DNA of 64,000 bases from Melieria omissa (GCA_963971225.1 OZ020267.1:37603854-37667853); one strand, 5' to 3'; counted from the first letter of the stretch, positions 1-11,904 are shown. Notes: generated by a model from the sequence alone, not told the origin. Numbers and translations are program-made.

Positions 1-680
1 TTGCGCTTTTGCTATAAATTCAATTATACTCGTTGAAGGCCATAAATTATGAAAACGCTGCACGTTGCAACCGAATCCAGCTTACACAGGTGTGGCGTAT
101 TTCGTGCGCGTGCAGCAGTTTGCTGCTCGATGCGAGCATTGAGTGCTGCTTCACAAGTTGCAGTTAGTGAAGTTTGGTAGTAAAGTTTGAACTAATCAGT
201 TTTAAGCATTTTAAGATTATCGTTTATTGCTGTTATGTTTAAAATAGTTGATGATGTATCATCACTGAACTTTATTCGAATCGAGTCTAAAGTACCTTAC
301 AACTATACGAACAATCTTATCGAATTTTACCTGCCCTCGTTAAACTTTTAAGATACTTAACTCTAAAAAATTGGCCTTAATTGAAACAAATTTAAATCAT
401 TAGTTTAAATATTTTTACCTTAAAACTAAATAGCGCCAAATTGTGCCCATCTTCTTACAAGCCGCGAGTATATTGTTGTGGTTAGACAAGACTCACCCAA
501 GCTTCTTTGGAATACGGAAGTATTTGTATTTTTTGTGCCTCCAACCAATACCTGTATGAAATATACAAGAAGATTCATACAGCATATTGCCCAATCGAAC
601 ATGCGTTTCCTATGCGAATAGGTCCAAAACTATCGCAGTTTCATTCCCCAAAATGCCCCCATGAATGACCTCAAACAAGG
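1..680. other. AT-rich stretch, no gene recognised
   Basis: I see no convincing reading frame, repeat or RNA gene here. The sequence is moderately AT-rich and looks like ordinary intronic or intergenic DNA leading into the pyrimidine tract. Confidence 0.6.
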
Positions 681-3645
681 TTTCCTGAATATTTCACATA
701 GTTTTCTCTTCCTTTCTCTTCCGCTCATTCTTTTCTTTCTTTCTTCTCCTCTTTTTTGATTTTCTCTGTTTTCTGTTTTCATTTGTACTTCTGTTTTTGT
801 TTCGCAATCTAATTTATTTTACTTTCGCCTCCATTCTTCCATCGTTCTTACTTTTTTATAAGTAATTTTTTATTTTTTCTGGTTTTTAATCTGGTTTTTG
901 TATACCTATTTCCCTCTTCATCTTTCCTGTCTTTCTCTCTCGCTTAAATTTTCATTCACAATTATTCCGTTTCCCTCTATTTTATGTTCTTTTTCAGTCT
1001 TCCCTCTCAATCTTTATTGTTCTATCCCACACTTTTGTTTTAACCTATTCTCTTTGTTTTTTGTTTATAAACCTGTTTCATTCCTTTCTCCTTTTCTCTT
1101 TCATCGTTTTTTTTTCTTCCATCTACATTTTGCCATTTTTCCTTTTTTTCCTCTACCCAAGTTTCTTCTTCTCCTTTTTCTTTTTCCTCTTTCTTCTTTC
1201 TTTTATCGTCTTTCTTCATTATTATTTATTCTTCTCTTTTCTCGTACTATTTCCTTTATACCCGTTCCTTTTCTTTTTCTTTTTAATAGTAATTCTTCTT
1301 TCATCTTTCATCTTTTCTCTTTCCGTTTTCCTATTTTCTTCTACCCGCTCTTTGTTTTTGCTTTGTCTTTTCTACCTTTAATTCTTCCTCTTTCTTCTCA
1401 CTTTTATTTTCCTTCTTCATACTTGTTTCTTCTTCTGTTTTCTCTTTAGGTTTTTTAGTTATGAATTTCTTTCATTCCTTTCCCTTTTCCTCTTTCAGAG
1501 TTCCTTTCTTCTTTCATCTTTCATCTTACCTTTTCCGTTTTACATTTTTCCTTTACCAAAGTTTATCTTTTTCCTTTTAATTTTTCCTCTTACTTTTTCT
1601 GTTGTCGTCATTCTTCATACTTGTTTCTTCTTCTCTTTTCCCTTTCTTGTATCCCCTTTTCCTTTTTCTTCTTCTTTGTCACAGTTCCTTTCTATGTTCA
1701 TCTTTTCTTTTGCCGTTTTCCTGTTTGTTTTCTACCCTAATTTTCATTTTGTTTCTTCTTTCTAACATTTATTTTTGCTTTTTCTTTTTCTTCTCCTTCT
1801 ATTTTCTTTTTTCATTTTTGCTTCTTCTTCTGTTTCTTTTTTGTTTTTTAGTTATGAACTTCTTTCATTCCTTTCCCGGTTCTTCTGTCATAGTTCCTTT
1901 CTTCTTTCATTTTTCCTCTTCCCGTTTTCCTTTACCCGATTTCTTCATTCTCCTTTATACTTTCTATTTTTTATTCCTTCCCTTTCTTTTATCTTCTCTC
2001 TTCTCTCTTCTCTTTTCTATATTCATTCTTTATTATTTTTTTCCTTTCTATTTTTATTATCCTTTCTTCATTCCTCAATCTTCACACAACTTACTCACAT
2101 CTTGCCTTCTTCCTCTTTTTTTACTCTTTTTACCTTGTAATATTTTGAATATTACCTTTTATCTTCCCCTCCTTTTTCTTTTCTTGTGCATTTTACCTCT
2201 TGAATCTAAACTCTTACTTACAACCCCTTTTGGCTTTCCTCTTACCTTCTTCCTCCTTCCTGGTTCTTTTTATCTCTTATCTCTTTTACCTCTCACCTCT
2301 AAATTCTCACTTCTTACTTATGTCCTTCTTCCCTTTGCTTCTTTTTTCTAACCGCTTTCCTATTACATATTATCTCTTAAGCCTACTTTTCTTTTTTTCA
2401 CACATCATAACCCCTGGTCCCTTCTCGTATCCATTGTTTTGTACCTTTTTCATCTTTTCTGTCACTACACACCCCTCACATCTTTGCTCTAACCTATTAT
2501 TTCGTACCCAAATCTTCTTTCATCTTACGCGTTGCCTCCATCCTCTTAGCTCACTTTCTTTTAAATTTCTCTTTCCTTTTAAATTTTACCTCTTGCATCT
2601 TACTCTAAGCTCTCACCTATCAACGATCACATTTTACCTTTACTTCTCACATATAATTATCACATCTTACCTCTCATCTTTCGCATCTCACATTTTCATT
2701 ATTACCTATAACATCTTACATTTTATCTTTCAGCTACTACTTTCCACATACATTTAATATCTTACCTTTACTTCTTTCGTTTTACCTCTTTTCTTCCAAT
2801 TTTTGTTTTATCTTATCATTTGTTCTCTTTACTCTTTACTCTTTACTCTTTTTTCTTATTTTCCTTCGTTCTTATTTCTTTTTGTTCCTTTTCCTTACCT
2901 CTTTCTTTTCACCTCTTTTCTTCCATTTTTTGTTTTATATTATCTTACCGTTTCTTTTGCTTTTCCTTTTCTCTTTTCCTTTACATTTATCTTATTCCCT
3001 CGTTTTTCTTTCATACTTTTCCTTAATATTTTTCAACTGTTTATCTATTCAACTGTTTATCTTGTCTTATCCTTACATTCTTTCCCATATTTTCTTTTCT
3101 CTTATCTCTTACCTTTTTCTTTCTTCCTCTTACCTCTTACATAGAAATTTCTTCTTTTTTATTCTTCTTTATTCCTTTTCCTTACCTCTTTCTTTTTACC
3201 TCTTTTCCTCCAGTTTTTGTTTTATATTATTTTAACGCTTCTTTTCTTTTTTCCTTTTTCATTTATCCGCTTCCGTCTTTCCGCTTTTTTCTTTCTTCCT
3301 TTTCCTTAATCCTTTTTTTAACTGTTTATCCTATATTTATCTGTTTGTCTTATCCTTACCTCCTTTCCTATATTTTCTTATCTCTTATCTTTTACCTTTT
3401 TTTCGTCCTCTTACCTCTTACATATCACATTTACTCGTTTTTCTTTTTACTTTTCACCTTTTTCCTCTTGTAATGTACCTCATAGCTTTTAACTCTTTCC
3501 TCTTCGCTAATCTCCCATTACTCTTCCCTGTTTCCTTTTTTTCTTATACCTTTTTCTCTTTTCATTTCCCCCCTTCCCCTTTTTCTACTTCTCATTCTCA
3601 CTTGTCTCTCCTCCTTCCTTTTATTTTTCGGCAATGCAACGTACG
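681..3645. repeat. Polypyrimidine (CT-rich) tract of about 2.9 kb
   Basis: The + strand is almost entirely T and C with scattered A and very little G for nearly 3 kb. The text is locally repetitive, with recurrent CTTACCTCTT, TTTCTTCC and CTTTCATTCC phrases. It begins near TTTTCTCTTCCTTTCTC and ends where mixed sequence resumes near 3,640. Several long Phe/Leu/Ser/Pro-only reading frames run through it in all three + frames. They reflect base composition and are not genes. Such tracts expand by slippage and unequal exchange and can form triplex DNA. Confidence 0.9.
2885..3430. repeat. Tandem duplication of about 285 bp inside the pyrimidine tract
   Basis: A block with CTTTTCCTTACCTCTTTC near 2,888, TTTTTGTTTTATATTAT near 2,926 and TCTTATCCTTAC near 3,065 recurs in the same order near 3,175, 3,214 and 3,349. 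The offset is constant at about 285 bp. The copies are diverged but collinear, so part of the tract grew by segment duplication as well as by simple slippage. A second, weaker pair, TTTTTTAGTTATGAA near 1,450 and near 1,846, suggests an older unit of about 395 bp. Confidence 0.7.
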
Positions 3646-5659
3646 TGAATTGTGTTACTCGTTTGACATTCTTGCAACATTTTATTTAAATCAGAAAGCT
3701 TTAAAAACTAATAAATTAGATTATTTCTAATGCACTGCTGACACACATACTCGACACACAAACCCGACTCACACACACACACATACATACAAATATGCAT
3801 AGGTGTGCTGTGCGAGTGAGTAAACACTTGCATTGCAATATTTCTTGAAATCATTTATTCTTCGCAAACAAGTACAAAGTTAGTTGCACGAGTTGTTGTG
3901 CAAGTGCATAAAAGTTGTTGTTATTGTTGTTGTTGTTGGTTTAGTTTCATGCTTTTAATTTGTAGCCAACCACCAGCCAGAGGACGCTTGGCATGGCATG
4001 TGGTGCGGCAGTCGATCGGCTTGAAAGCCATGTGAGAAATCCACACAGCCAGAATGCAGCCGCTAACACACAATGCCGTGTGGGGGCGGTGAGTGTCGGA
4101 GGGGATTTCGGGGTGTAACATTCTAAACTTTATATGCTTGTATGACAAAATTACACTCGCTCCATATAAACTACTCACTCGGCGCTTGATGTCAATTAAG
4201 CAAATGTTATTTGTGTTTATTTTCGAAAAATAAAAATTCCCCAAAGTAGATTTTGCGTTGATCGCCGCTGTCGTTCGGGGTGTTGCGACTACTCCGAACA
4301 CTCGAAAGTGTTCCATTAGCATAATAATTTGCTTTTAAAATATGAGCAGACAACTTTTGCAGATTTTAGCTCAGCGATAAACAGCCAACAGAACAGCCGC
4401 AAAGTAACTAAATAGCAGAACGGTGAAATGCAACAACAGGTGCGCTTTGAGTGTGTGTGAGAGTGTGAGTGCGTGTCGACAGTAAACCGAGCGGGGCTTC
4501 TGTGTGTGTGCGTGTGTGTGGGAGTGAATGCCCGAATACCAGGGGGAACAATTAAATGCAATTCTATGCTATGTGTGTCTGTATGTGTGTGCGTATGTAT
4601 GTTTTCAGTTGCCTATAGTACAAATGGCTTGTGTTTTGCATTTGGTGCCTTCTGCGTCGCAACTCACCGGTGCATTTGGGAAATTGTTCTGCATTTAGTT
4701 TCAGTTGACAGCGAAAATTGTAAAAGAGTTAAAAAATTACTTACTAAAATGTTTGTTTAATTTTGCGGCAAATTTACTGCGTAAATATTGCATACACTCA
4801 CACAGCTCTGTGTTTTCTTGTGTGGGAGTGTGAGCGAAGTTAAGCAGCCATGTGTATGCAGTAAATTACAATGGGGGAGGCGAAAATGGTTTGCGCTGTT
4901 GAAAGGAACAGCACGTTTTCATAATTTAAGCGCATTTTGTTGTAAGTAGGTCGCATTTAAATATAAATTTTGCTTGCTTGAATAATCGGAGAATAATTGT
5001 TTAGTTCTTGGTTCAAGTCTTTAGTTGGAATTATTGATATCGTTTGGGAATTTGTTGATGAAATTAAATACTTAGTTCTTGTTTCATGTTTTGTGGTTAG
5101 ACTTATTGATCAGGTTTGAGAATTTGTTAGAAATAATAATAACACTGTGCAAGTTGAAAATTATATATAAATATAATTAAATGACACTCATACGCCACGT
5201 TGCGCTGCGCAAGAGAATTCACATATCGCAATTACACAGTTTGAATGTATTTTTTTGGATTGGTGTCTTAAGCAAACTTCAAAGTCGGATTTCTCTTAAA
5301 CTAGAGTCAATCCAGCCAAACGGCTGGTGGATCTCAACTCAGTATACCTATAGAAAAGTCGCTCCGTAGGTCCCCCATGTCTGAATTTTTGAGGGTAAAT
5401 TTCACGCACAGTGTAATTGGTTAGTTCTTGTTTGAAGTTTTTAGTTAGAATTAACAACAAATGGAAATACAAAATTGTATGAAATTTTCTTGAAAATAGT
5501 AAAAATAATGTATACAAAATCTTTACCTCTAAAAGGACGTAAGTGATCAATGTAAAGATCCCATTTTGCACCACTTTGTCAAGTAAAACGTTTTTCAAGA
5601 CTGAAACTGACGCTGACTTGTTTACATTGGCAAACGACTTTACTTGACTACACAAAAAG
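3646..5659. other. No gene recognised; CA/GT and GTT microsatellites
   Basis: This stretch holds a short (CA)n run at about 3,771-3,782, a (GTT)n run at 3,913-3,939 and a ragged GT-rich zone at 4,447-4,605. Open frames over the GT zone are low-complexity Val/Cys/His/Thr strings and are not credible genes. From 4,606 to the mariner at 5,662 the sequence is AT-rich and featureless. Confidence 0.6.
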
Positions 5660-5661
5660 TA

Positions 5662-6412
5662 TCAGGTGTACAACTTTGCTTCCGCCGTTTTCCGATAGGT
5701 GGCTGTACCGGCTGAGGCTGGTTGAAATACATAGATGGTAATGCCTTTAAAGTGAGTGTGGACAGTGCCTAACGAATTGTCATCGCCGTTTCAGTGACAG
5801 TTGTTCTTGTTTTCGTATTATTCACGCTCGAAAATGTCCGTTTATGTGGCCAATTCTCGCCATTTGCGGGAAGTTTTACTTTTCTGTTACAATTCGAAAA
5901 AAAATGCAGCTGAAGCGCATCGAATGCTCTCAGAAACTTACGGTGATGCTGCTCTGAGTGAAAGAACGTGTCGGGAGTGGTTTCAACGTTTTAAAAATGG
6001 TGATTTCGTGGTGAGTGAAAATGGTGAGTCATCCTCCAACACGACAATGCTCGGCCTCACGTCGCAAAAGTGGTCAAAAAGTACCTGGAAACGCTGAAAT
6101 GGGAAGTCTTGCCCCACCCGCCGTATTCCCCAGATGTCGCCCCTTCTGACTTCCACCTATTCCGTTCGATGGCACACGGCCTGGCAGATCAACATTTTCA
6201 ATCCTTCGAAGAATTGGAAAAATGGATTGCTTCATGGATAGCGTCAAAAGAGGACTCCGTTTTTCGAGCCGGGATCCGAAAATTGCCGGAAAGATGGGAG
6301 AAAGTTGTCGCTAGCGACGGACAATACTTTGAATAATACATCTGTAAGCACTTTTTCGCAATAAAGCTTTTAATTTTGGAAAAAAACGGCGGAAGCTAAG
6401 TTGTACACCTGA
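5662..6412 (+). mobile_element. Internally deleted mauritiana-type mariner element
   Basis: This is a 751-bp mariner with both ends intact. The left inverted repeat (5,662-5,691) and right inverted repeat (6,383-6,412) match at 29 of 30 positions, start TCAGGTGTACAA and are flanked by TA on both sides (5,660-5,661 and 6,413-6,414), the target duplication of the Tc1/mariner superfamily. The terminal repeat resembles that of mauritiana-subfamily mariners. A full mariner is about 1.3 kb, so roughly 550 bp of the transposase gene has been lost. It is non-autonomous but could in principle be mobilised in trans. A poly(A) signal AATAAA lies at 6,360-6,365 just before the right repeat, as is usual for mariners. 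Confidence 0.93.
5834..6336 (+). pseudogene. Mariner transposase with catalytic-core deletion
   Basis: The start at 5,834 opens a frame giving the N-terminal DNA-binding region (RHLREVLLFCYNSKK, then TYGDAALSERTCREWFQRFK), about 66 residues. It then jumps near 6,024-6,050 straight to the C-terminal catalytic half in another frame. That half shows HDNARPH (second catalytic Asp), YSPDVAPSDFHLF (third Asp, D34D-type spacing) and the C-terminal LPERWEKVVASDGQYFE, with its stop at 6,334-6,336. The deletion removed the second helix-turn-helix, the WVPHEL linker region and the first catalytic Asp, and it shifted the frame. It cannot encode an active transposase. The remaining text is little decayed, so the deletion may be fairly recent. 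Confidence 0.92.
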
Positions 6413-6413
6413 T

Positions 6414-6450
6414 ATGTAAGTAAGTAAATAAGTAAGTAAGCAAGTAAAAA
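6414..6450. repeat. (TAAG)n microsatellite
   Basis: A run of TAAG-like tetramers (GTAAGTAAGTAAATAAGTAA and so on) directly follows the right TA of the mariner. It may have been the TA-rich target or may have expanded after insertion. Confidence 0.75.
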
Positions 6451-6744
6451 GTTTGGAGGCGTTAAAGCATTTGATTTTAGTGACTTGGTTTTTCTGTAGG
6501 TCGACTATGACGACTGGTCAAACTGTGCGAAAAACATGTCTCACAGAGCAGCAATTTTTATAGTTAAAATAATTTGGAAGCGTTTTTCGGTAACAAGTCT
6601 CTCTACATCCCTCGGCCACCTCAGTTTCCTCAAAGAAGTCCTTAATCCCTGCCACAATTCTTTTCTTCTCTTTTTCCACTCCCATCTTTCTTTTTGGGCA
6701 CAGCACAGTGCAATGGTTTGAAGGATTTTTGCCTTCCTGCCCAC
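6451..6744. other. No gene recognised; shared 3' flank before the array
   Basis: There is no credible gene here. Overlapping open frames on both strands are mutually exclusive and unrecognised. The last 40 bp (GTGCAATGG, then CCTTCCTGCCCAC) match the sequence just before the (CACAT)n array at 43,885-43,940, so both arrays sit on the same kind of flank. Confidence 0.5.
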
Positions 6745-7290
6745 TCTCGCATTACATCAAATCACTTCATATCACATTACATAAAATCACATCGCATCAT
6801 ATTACATCACATCATATCAAATCACATCACATTAAATGATGTAAAATCACATAAAATCACATCAAATCATATGTCATCATATCAAATCACATCAAATCAT
6901 ATCAAATCATACCAAATCACATCAAATCATATCAAATCATATCAAATCTTATCAAATCATATCAAATCATATCAAATCATATAAAATCATATAAAATCAT
7001 ATCAAATCATATCAAATCATACCAAATCATATCAAATCACATGACATGACATGACATGACATCACATCACAGCACCTCACATTACACATCACATCAAATC
7101 ATATCGGATCACATCAAATCAAATCACATCATATGCTATCAGATCAAATCAAATCACATCACATCAAATCATATCAAATATCATCACATCACATATAATT
7201 AAAATCATCAAATTACATCAAATCGCATCAAATCAAATCACATCACATCAAATCACTTCATATCAAATTAAATCACATCACTTCACATCT
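6745..7290. repeat. Degenerate pentanucleotide array (ATCAY/ATCAA)n
   Basis: About 545 bp consist of five-base units ATCAC, ATCAT and ATCAA, often alternating as a ten-base motif such as ATCAAATCAT, with many point changes and a few insertions. A 96-residue frame of Ile/Thr/Ser/His repeats runs through it and is not a gene. Its left flank is shared with the much purer array at 43.94 kb. It is probably the older, mutated member of the same class. Confidence 0.9.
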
Positions 7291-7436
7291 CTTCCTATAA
7301 TAAAATGGCAATACTAACTGAGAATGTTAGACTTTAAAACATGTCACAAACGAAAGGCTGCCCAGATAGCAGTAAAAGTGTTCAAAAGGGATGTCTCAGC
7401 AAATGTCAAAGATATCAATGACGATTTTATGCAACA

Positions 7437-7790
7437 GTTTACTCTGGAAAACGGGTGAAACTTATTAAAAATTATTGTTGAAATTCTGGCTCAGTTGTAA
7501 ATACGCAACGTAGATTTCGTCATGAGATCATTCGTCATCATGGCTTCAGTGCGCAGACACTGACTGCCGCGATCATGCGATATGACACCCCTAGATTTTT
7601 TTCTCTATGGCTACGACAATTCATAAATTGACGCTAATAGCCTAACCACTTGGGACGAGATCGAGGCCATCATTCGAGACGCCATAGCCGGTTGAATGTT
7701 GCATATAGACTGAGTCATCAAATTTTGGACCGACCGTTGGCAGCGCTGTCAGCAAAGCCAAGGCGGCCATTTGAATGATTCATATTCAAT
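7437..7790 (+). pseudogene. Decayed, internally deleted Tc1/mariner-superfamily transposase
   Basis: One frame from about 7,452 reads RVKLIKNY, then NSGSVVNTQRRFRHE, then RHHGF, with one stop. This is the N-terminal helix-turn-helix typical of a broad insect transposase family. After about 7,590 another frame reads PLDFFLYGY, then DEIEAIIRDAIAG, then WTDRWQRCQQSQGGH. This is the C-terminal part of the same family (the last catalytic acidic region followed by a conserved tail). The catalytic middle is absent and several stops interrupt the rest, so it is dead. A relative of the same family, in another state of decay, lies at 27.86-28.32 kb. Confidence 0.75.
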
Positions 7791-8307
7791 TCAATCAGAT
7801 TCAATGTTCATACATAATGAACAGGATGTAGCTTCAAAATAAAACCAGAACCAATTTGATATCTCACACCGTTGTTGTTGTATTTAAAGTTCTTTTCTTA
7901 TGCTTTTTATATGTAAACCCCGAATTGGACAAGTGCAGAAAAACACATCCATTCTAAGTAGAACACTTCTGTGCCACTGTCCTACTTTGTGCAAATATCG
8001 TCTCGCATGTCTGGTAGTCCCACAATTTTCCGGGTTGGGTGAGGTTCATAAATTTGATGTCAAATCGTTGCTCAAAATTCACTCAACCTCCGTCTGGTAC
8101 CGCTAGGGACCCAACAAGGGTCTATGCATGGCCAAATCGGGCAACCAGTTTAACCTACTCTTACCTATCTGCTAACTGTCTAGAACTCGATACTTAAAGT
8201 CAAATAGCCAACACTTTTTGGAAGTTGAGAAGAGAGAGCTGATTCAAACTGAGAGCTAACTAAACTAAGTTTCCAGATTTTCAAGAAAATAATTTAAGTA
8301 AGAAAGG
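7791..8307. other. No gene recognised
   Basis: I see no repeat, RNA gene or credible coding sequence. The stretch separates a dead transposase from the second mauritiana-type mariner. Confidence 0.5.
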
Positions 8308-8309
8308 TA

Positions 8310-8856
8310 TTGGGTGTACAAGTAGAAAACCGCCGTTTTTTTCATAATTTGAGGCTTTATTGCGTATAGCAAGGGAAATGGATTGCTGAGTCACACCCAA
8401 AGAATCCGCGAGTTCTTGTTGCGTCTGACAAGAATCTTCATCCAACAGAGTCTCCAAAGCTGCATCTTCAAACTTTTTCACGGGACCCGGCCGATCCTTG
8501 TCTTTCACGTCATAATCACCATTTTTGAATTTCACGAATCATTCTCGACACGTTCTTTCACTGATACACGACTCACTATAAGTTGCTACAATCATTCGAC
8601 GCGCTTCAGCTGCAGATTTTTTCGAATGAAACGCGAAAAGCAAAATCTCTCGCAAATGACGCTTATTCGGTTCAAATTTCGACATCTTCATGCACCAACA
8701 AAAAAATGGACAATAAGAATAAACAAGCGAGATGATGTGGAGTTGTTAACCGATATCTTAGCTTGCCATGTGATGTTTCTGATCGGAATTCTCTCACCGA
8801 TTTCCAAAGGTGGCACTACCCAGTGGAAAACGGCGGTTTTCTACTTGTACACCTGA
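8310..8856 (-). mobile_element. Second internally deleted mauritiana-type mariner (minus strand)
   Basis: This is a 547-bp element with inverted ends. The outer twelve bases are TTGGGTGTACAA at 8,310 and, on the other strand, TCAGGTGTACAA ending at 8,856. Both ends reach the shared inner block CCGCCGTTTT. It is flanked by TA at 8,308-8,309 and 8,857-8,858. The outermost and innermost parts of the repeat equal those of the element at 5,662, while the middle differs, so the two belong to related subfamilies. The transposase runs leftwards, and its 3' end (AATAAAG near 8,355, minus strand) parallels the other copy. Confidence 0.92.
8345..8685 (-). pseudogene. Mariner transposase, N-terminal DNA-binding region only
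   Basis: The minus-strand start at 8,685 gives MSKFEPNKRHLREILLF, then SERTCRE, a stop where mariners have Trp (TGG to TGA, about 8,536), then FKNGDYDVKDKDRPGP and DEDSCQTQQELADSLGVTQQ. These are the two helix-turn-helix motifs of a mariner transposase, residues 1 to about 110. The frame then runs directly into the 3' untranslated end, so the whole DDD catalytic domain is missing. Apart from the one nonsense change the retained part is in frame. It may be a fairly young deletion product that once could have made a DNA-binding-only fragment. That last point is inference. Confidence 0.9.
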
Positions 8857-8858
8857 TA

Positions 8859-11007
8859 GCTTGCTGGTTACTCAGAAAGTACATTCAAAACCCCCAAAGT
8901 CCCATTGTGATGCACAATTGTAGCGCCAAAGAATCTTTTACTGCTAAAGCGTCTAAAATTACGCTCCAATGCCGCATCGATCATGCCCTCTGCTTGGTGA
9001 ACTCATGAGTTTGTGCGCTTTTCTTCATTGCACAAATGGAAACAACTAAGAAAAGACAAGTTAATGCTACAATTTATTTGCCATAATTCACATATGGCGG
9101 TACATGGGTCCTCATCAAATATTCATTGGCATTCAATTCGCTCAGACAGCATGCAAAATCTGCAAAGATCAGCGGCGACATTGAGAGTGCGCCATGAAAA
9201 TGTCGTCAGCGCCGTATTGGCTCGTCTTGTCGGCATTTTGGCAATTCGACTACATTCGCCGGGCTTTGCCTGTTCACTAGTCAACGCAAAAATCCGGCGC
9301 CGACAAGCCAAAAGTCTGCACGTAGCAATGTCATTTGTATAATTGAAGAATTACAATTTGAATGTGTATGCGGAATTGAATAGATACGCAGGCCAAACAG
9401 ACAGACAGACAGCCGAGCGCGAACGGAGACGGGGCTCGAACTGACATTGAAGTCTGTAAAAAATCGTTAGGATTTACATTTCATCTGGTTGTGCGGGCGA
9501 CTGAATGCGCTGCGGCCGGCGGCAGTGCGAGACGAGGCGAACGGCCGCAACGCAAACGCCAACGAGAAACGGAAAACGGCACACAGCACACATTTCACAT
9601 TTGGGGAAATGAGAAACGAGCAGCGAGAGCGGCGGCGGCGGCGGCTGTAGCCGAAACGAAAGCTGAATCGAAAACGCATTGCCAGATCGATGCGATGCGG
9701 GCTGCGCTTTTGTGCGGCTCTCTGTGTCTGCTTGTCTGATTGTCTGGCTGTGTGTCTGTCTGTCTATGTGTGTGTCTTTTTGTGTATTTGTGTACGTTTG
9801 AAGGTATTGAAAGGCATAAATGTGTTGTACGACGACGACAGGCATGTCTCTGCCGGGTTATGGTAATCCCCGAGTTACAGCACAGACAGCCGGAGCGGCA
9901 GCAGCGACAGCTCGCTGGCTGATGGGCGCTGGGTGCCGGCTGTGGCAACGTCATTCAAAGCGCCCATGCCAGCTGTAGCAGAAAAAAGCGACTACCAAAA
10001 GGCTAAAAGACAAATTGCACTTTGCCAAGGATCTATTGCCAAAGGAATTCAAATAAAACGAGCACATTCCAATATCGCACGTCAACGAAAGACAAAAAGA
10101 ATGCCCGATAGCGGCGCGCGCTGAGGGCAGTTATAAAAATAGATAGAAAAAAAAATCAAAATAGAGAGCAAATGTAAAATGGAACAAGTAAAAGTGTTCC
10201 TTTCTAATGATCCAAATGGACTACGGGGAACACTACATTTCAACTTAGAAAATATATAATAAATTTTGTTTGTTATTTCCGATATGACAGAAGAAAATTT
10301 AATGTGACTAAACCAAAAGTTTCAGTCTTCTTTTAATTTAATAACTATAACCAAATTGTAACTCATTTTAAAGTAACCAATGAACGAACACTGGAACAAC
10401 GCAAATGGCCGCCACCGCAGTGCAGCGCAGCGCATGCAAAGTAGGCAAATCCGGGCCACAGCCTTCGCAGTGAAATTGCACAGTTGAAAGGATAATGTCG
10501 AGCGTGGATTTTGCCGGCGTCTCACAGTCAAATACAATGCAGCTGCAGCTGAGCAGTAACAGCAGCAGTCGTAGTCGTGGCAACGGACGGCGCCGAATAT
10601 AAAGAAAAACTACAATAAAGAGCAGTCGAAAAAAATGTTTTTCGGCTGCTTCTGCCACATATAAATTCTGTGTGCTGTTATCATAAATCAGCGTTTGACT
10701 CTCATCGAGTGTTGCCATAAATCAGAATTGCACTCGTCGCACAAGGAGCCGACGGGAGCGTTGCTTGTTGCAATGTTGCGACAAGTGGGCGGGGCGCTTT
10801 TCGGTTGGTGTTAATTGTTCGTTGAACTGTTGAAATGTAGCAAACAGTGTTGCGACTATGGCTGATGAAAACATTTGAATAAAATTCAAAGAAAAAAAGG
10901 AATAAACATACAAAGTTCTGTGTTAGAAAGCTTAAAAATTTCAATTTATTTATTTACCTTTTATTTATGTATTTATTTATTATTTATTTGTTTATTTATT
11001 TTTTTTA
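8859..11007. other. Single-copy-looking DNA; (ATTT)n run at the end
   Basis: No coding gene was recognised. From about 9,380 to 10,140 and 10,380 to 10,860 the sequence is richer in GC and in CAG/GCGGC and GT runs than its surroundings, with overlapping open frames on both strands. Such islands are common in large fly introns and regulatory DNA. A (CAGA)n run lies near 9,398-9,411, a GGC run near 9,630-9,642, and a ragged (ATTT)n microsatellite at about 10,942-11,003. Confidence 0.5.
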
Positions 11008-11437
11008 TTTGAAGTCGCCACGCGTCTTTGTTAAAGTTCTAAAGCTAGTTTGCTTTTGAAAAATTTTAGCTTAAAACGGGTTAAATAAATTTTGTATCAA
11101 TATTTTGTGACTACAGATTAATTATTTTAATATTTATGAAAAAATACAAAATTATCACTTTTTGATTTTATTTAACCATTATTAAAGAAAAAGGATTTTG
11201 ATCAAGCGCGCCCAATTCGTAGACTTCAATTAGAACACAAACTTTACCTCATATTGCAGCAAATTATTGGAAATTATTTTGGGGGTGACAGCAAACTGTT
11301 TGTATTTTGCTTTGAATTCGCTTCTAAAAATATTATTTTGTTGGTGCTTTCTTAAATTAAACCCATAAATCAATCGCAGCTGTTGCTATAAGATGCCAAA
11401 TAGGTGCAGTTGCTCTCAGGCAACTTTGGGGTCGAAA
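11004..11437 (+). repeat. Dispersed repeat family A, copy 1
   Basis: About 430 bp from ATTTGAAGTCGCCACG to CAACTTTGGGGTC are collinear with 29,488-29,908. Shared landmarks include AAAATACAAAATTATCACTT, CCCAATTCGTAGACTTCAAT and AAGATGCCAAATAGGTGCAG. Identity drops sharply outside these points. The right end carries a small hairpin GTTGC-TCTCAG-GCAAC followed by TTTGGGGT. No coding sequence was seen. The family is unknown, and a Helitron-like end is possible but unproven. Confidence 0.85.
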
Positions 11438-11904
11438 GGTTAAAGAAGATCCTGTTCAGGAAAGCAGGAAAATTTACGAAAAAAAGTGATGAAATATTTC
11501 TCCTGCTTTGAACCTGATTTTTTGACACATTTGAGGTCAGTGGCTCATTCCAATACGACTTTTATTGTTTCGAGCTTCAAATTAAACATGAAATGCAGTA
11601 AAAAATATCATTATTTTTCCAACAGATGACTTCAGTAATAGAAATACTTGAGTAACAGTAAATGATATCAGATTATGTTAGATGACATTAGAAAGATACG
11701 ATTTCATGCAAATAAATGCAAATAAAACTTCTCCGACAGTTTTGTAATTGCGTGACGTAGGTTTCTTTGGGCGCGCAGCACAGATGGACAACAGAAAAGA
11801 GAAAAAAAGCGTTATTAATGGTTTCTACTTCGGTAAAGACGAAAAAGCCAGGCGTCTAAAAATGTGAATATCATCATCAATCATCATTATTAAACAAGTA
11901 ATTT
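11438..11904. other. No gene recognised
   Basis: AT-rich sequence with no repeat or coding signal that I can support. Confidence 0.5.

Noticed and set aside
898..3730. Long open frames rich in Phe, Leu and Ser
   Set aside because: They occur in all three + frames across a pure pyrimidine tract and reflect base composition only.
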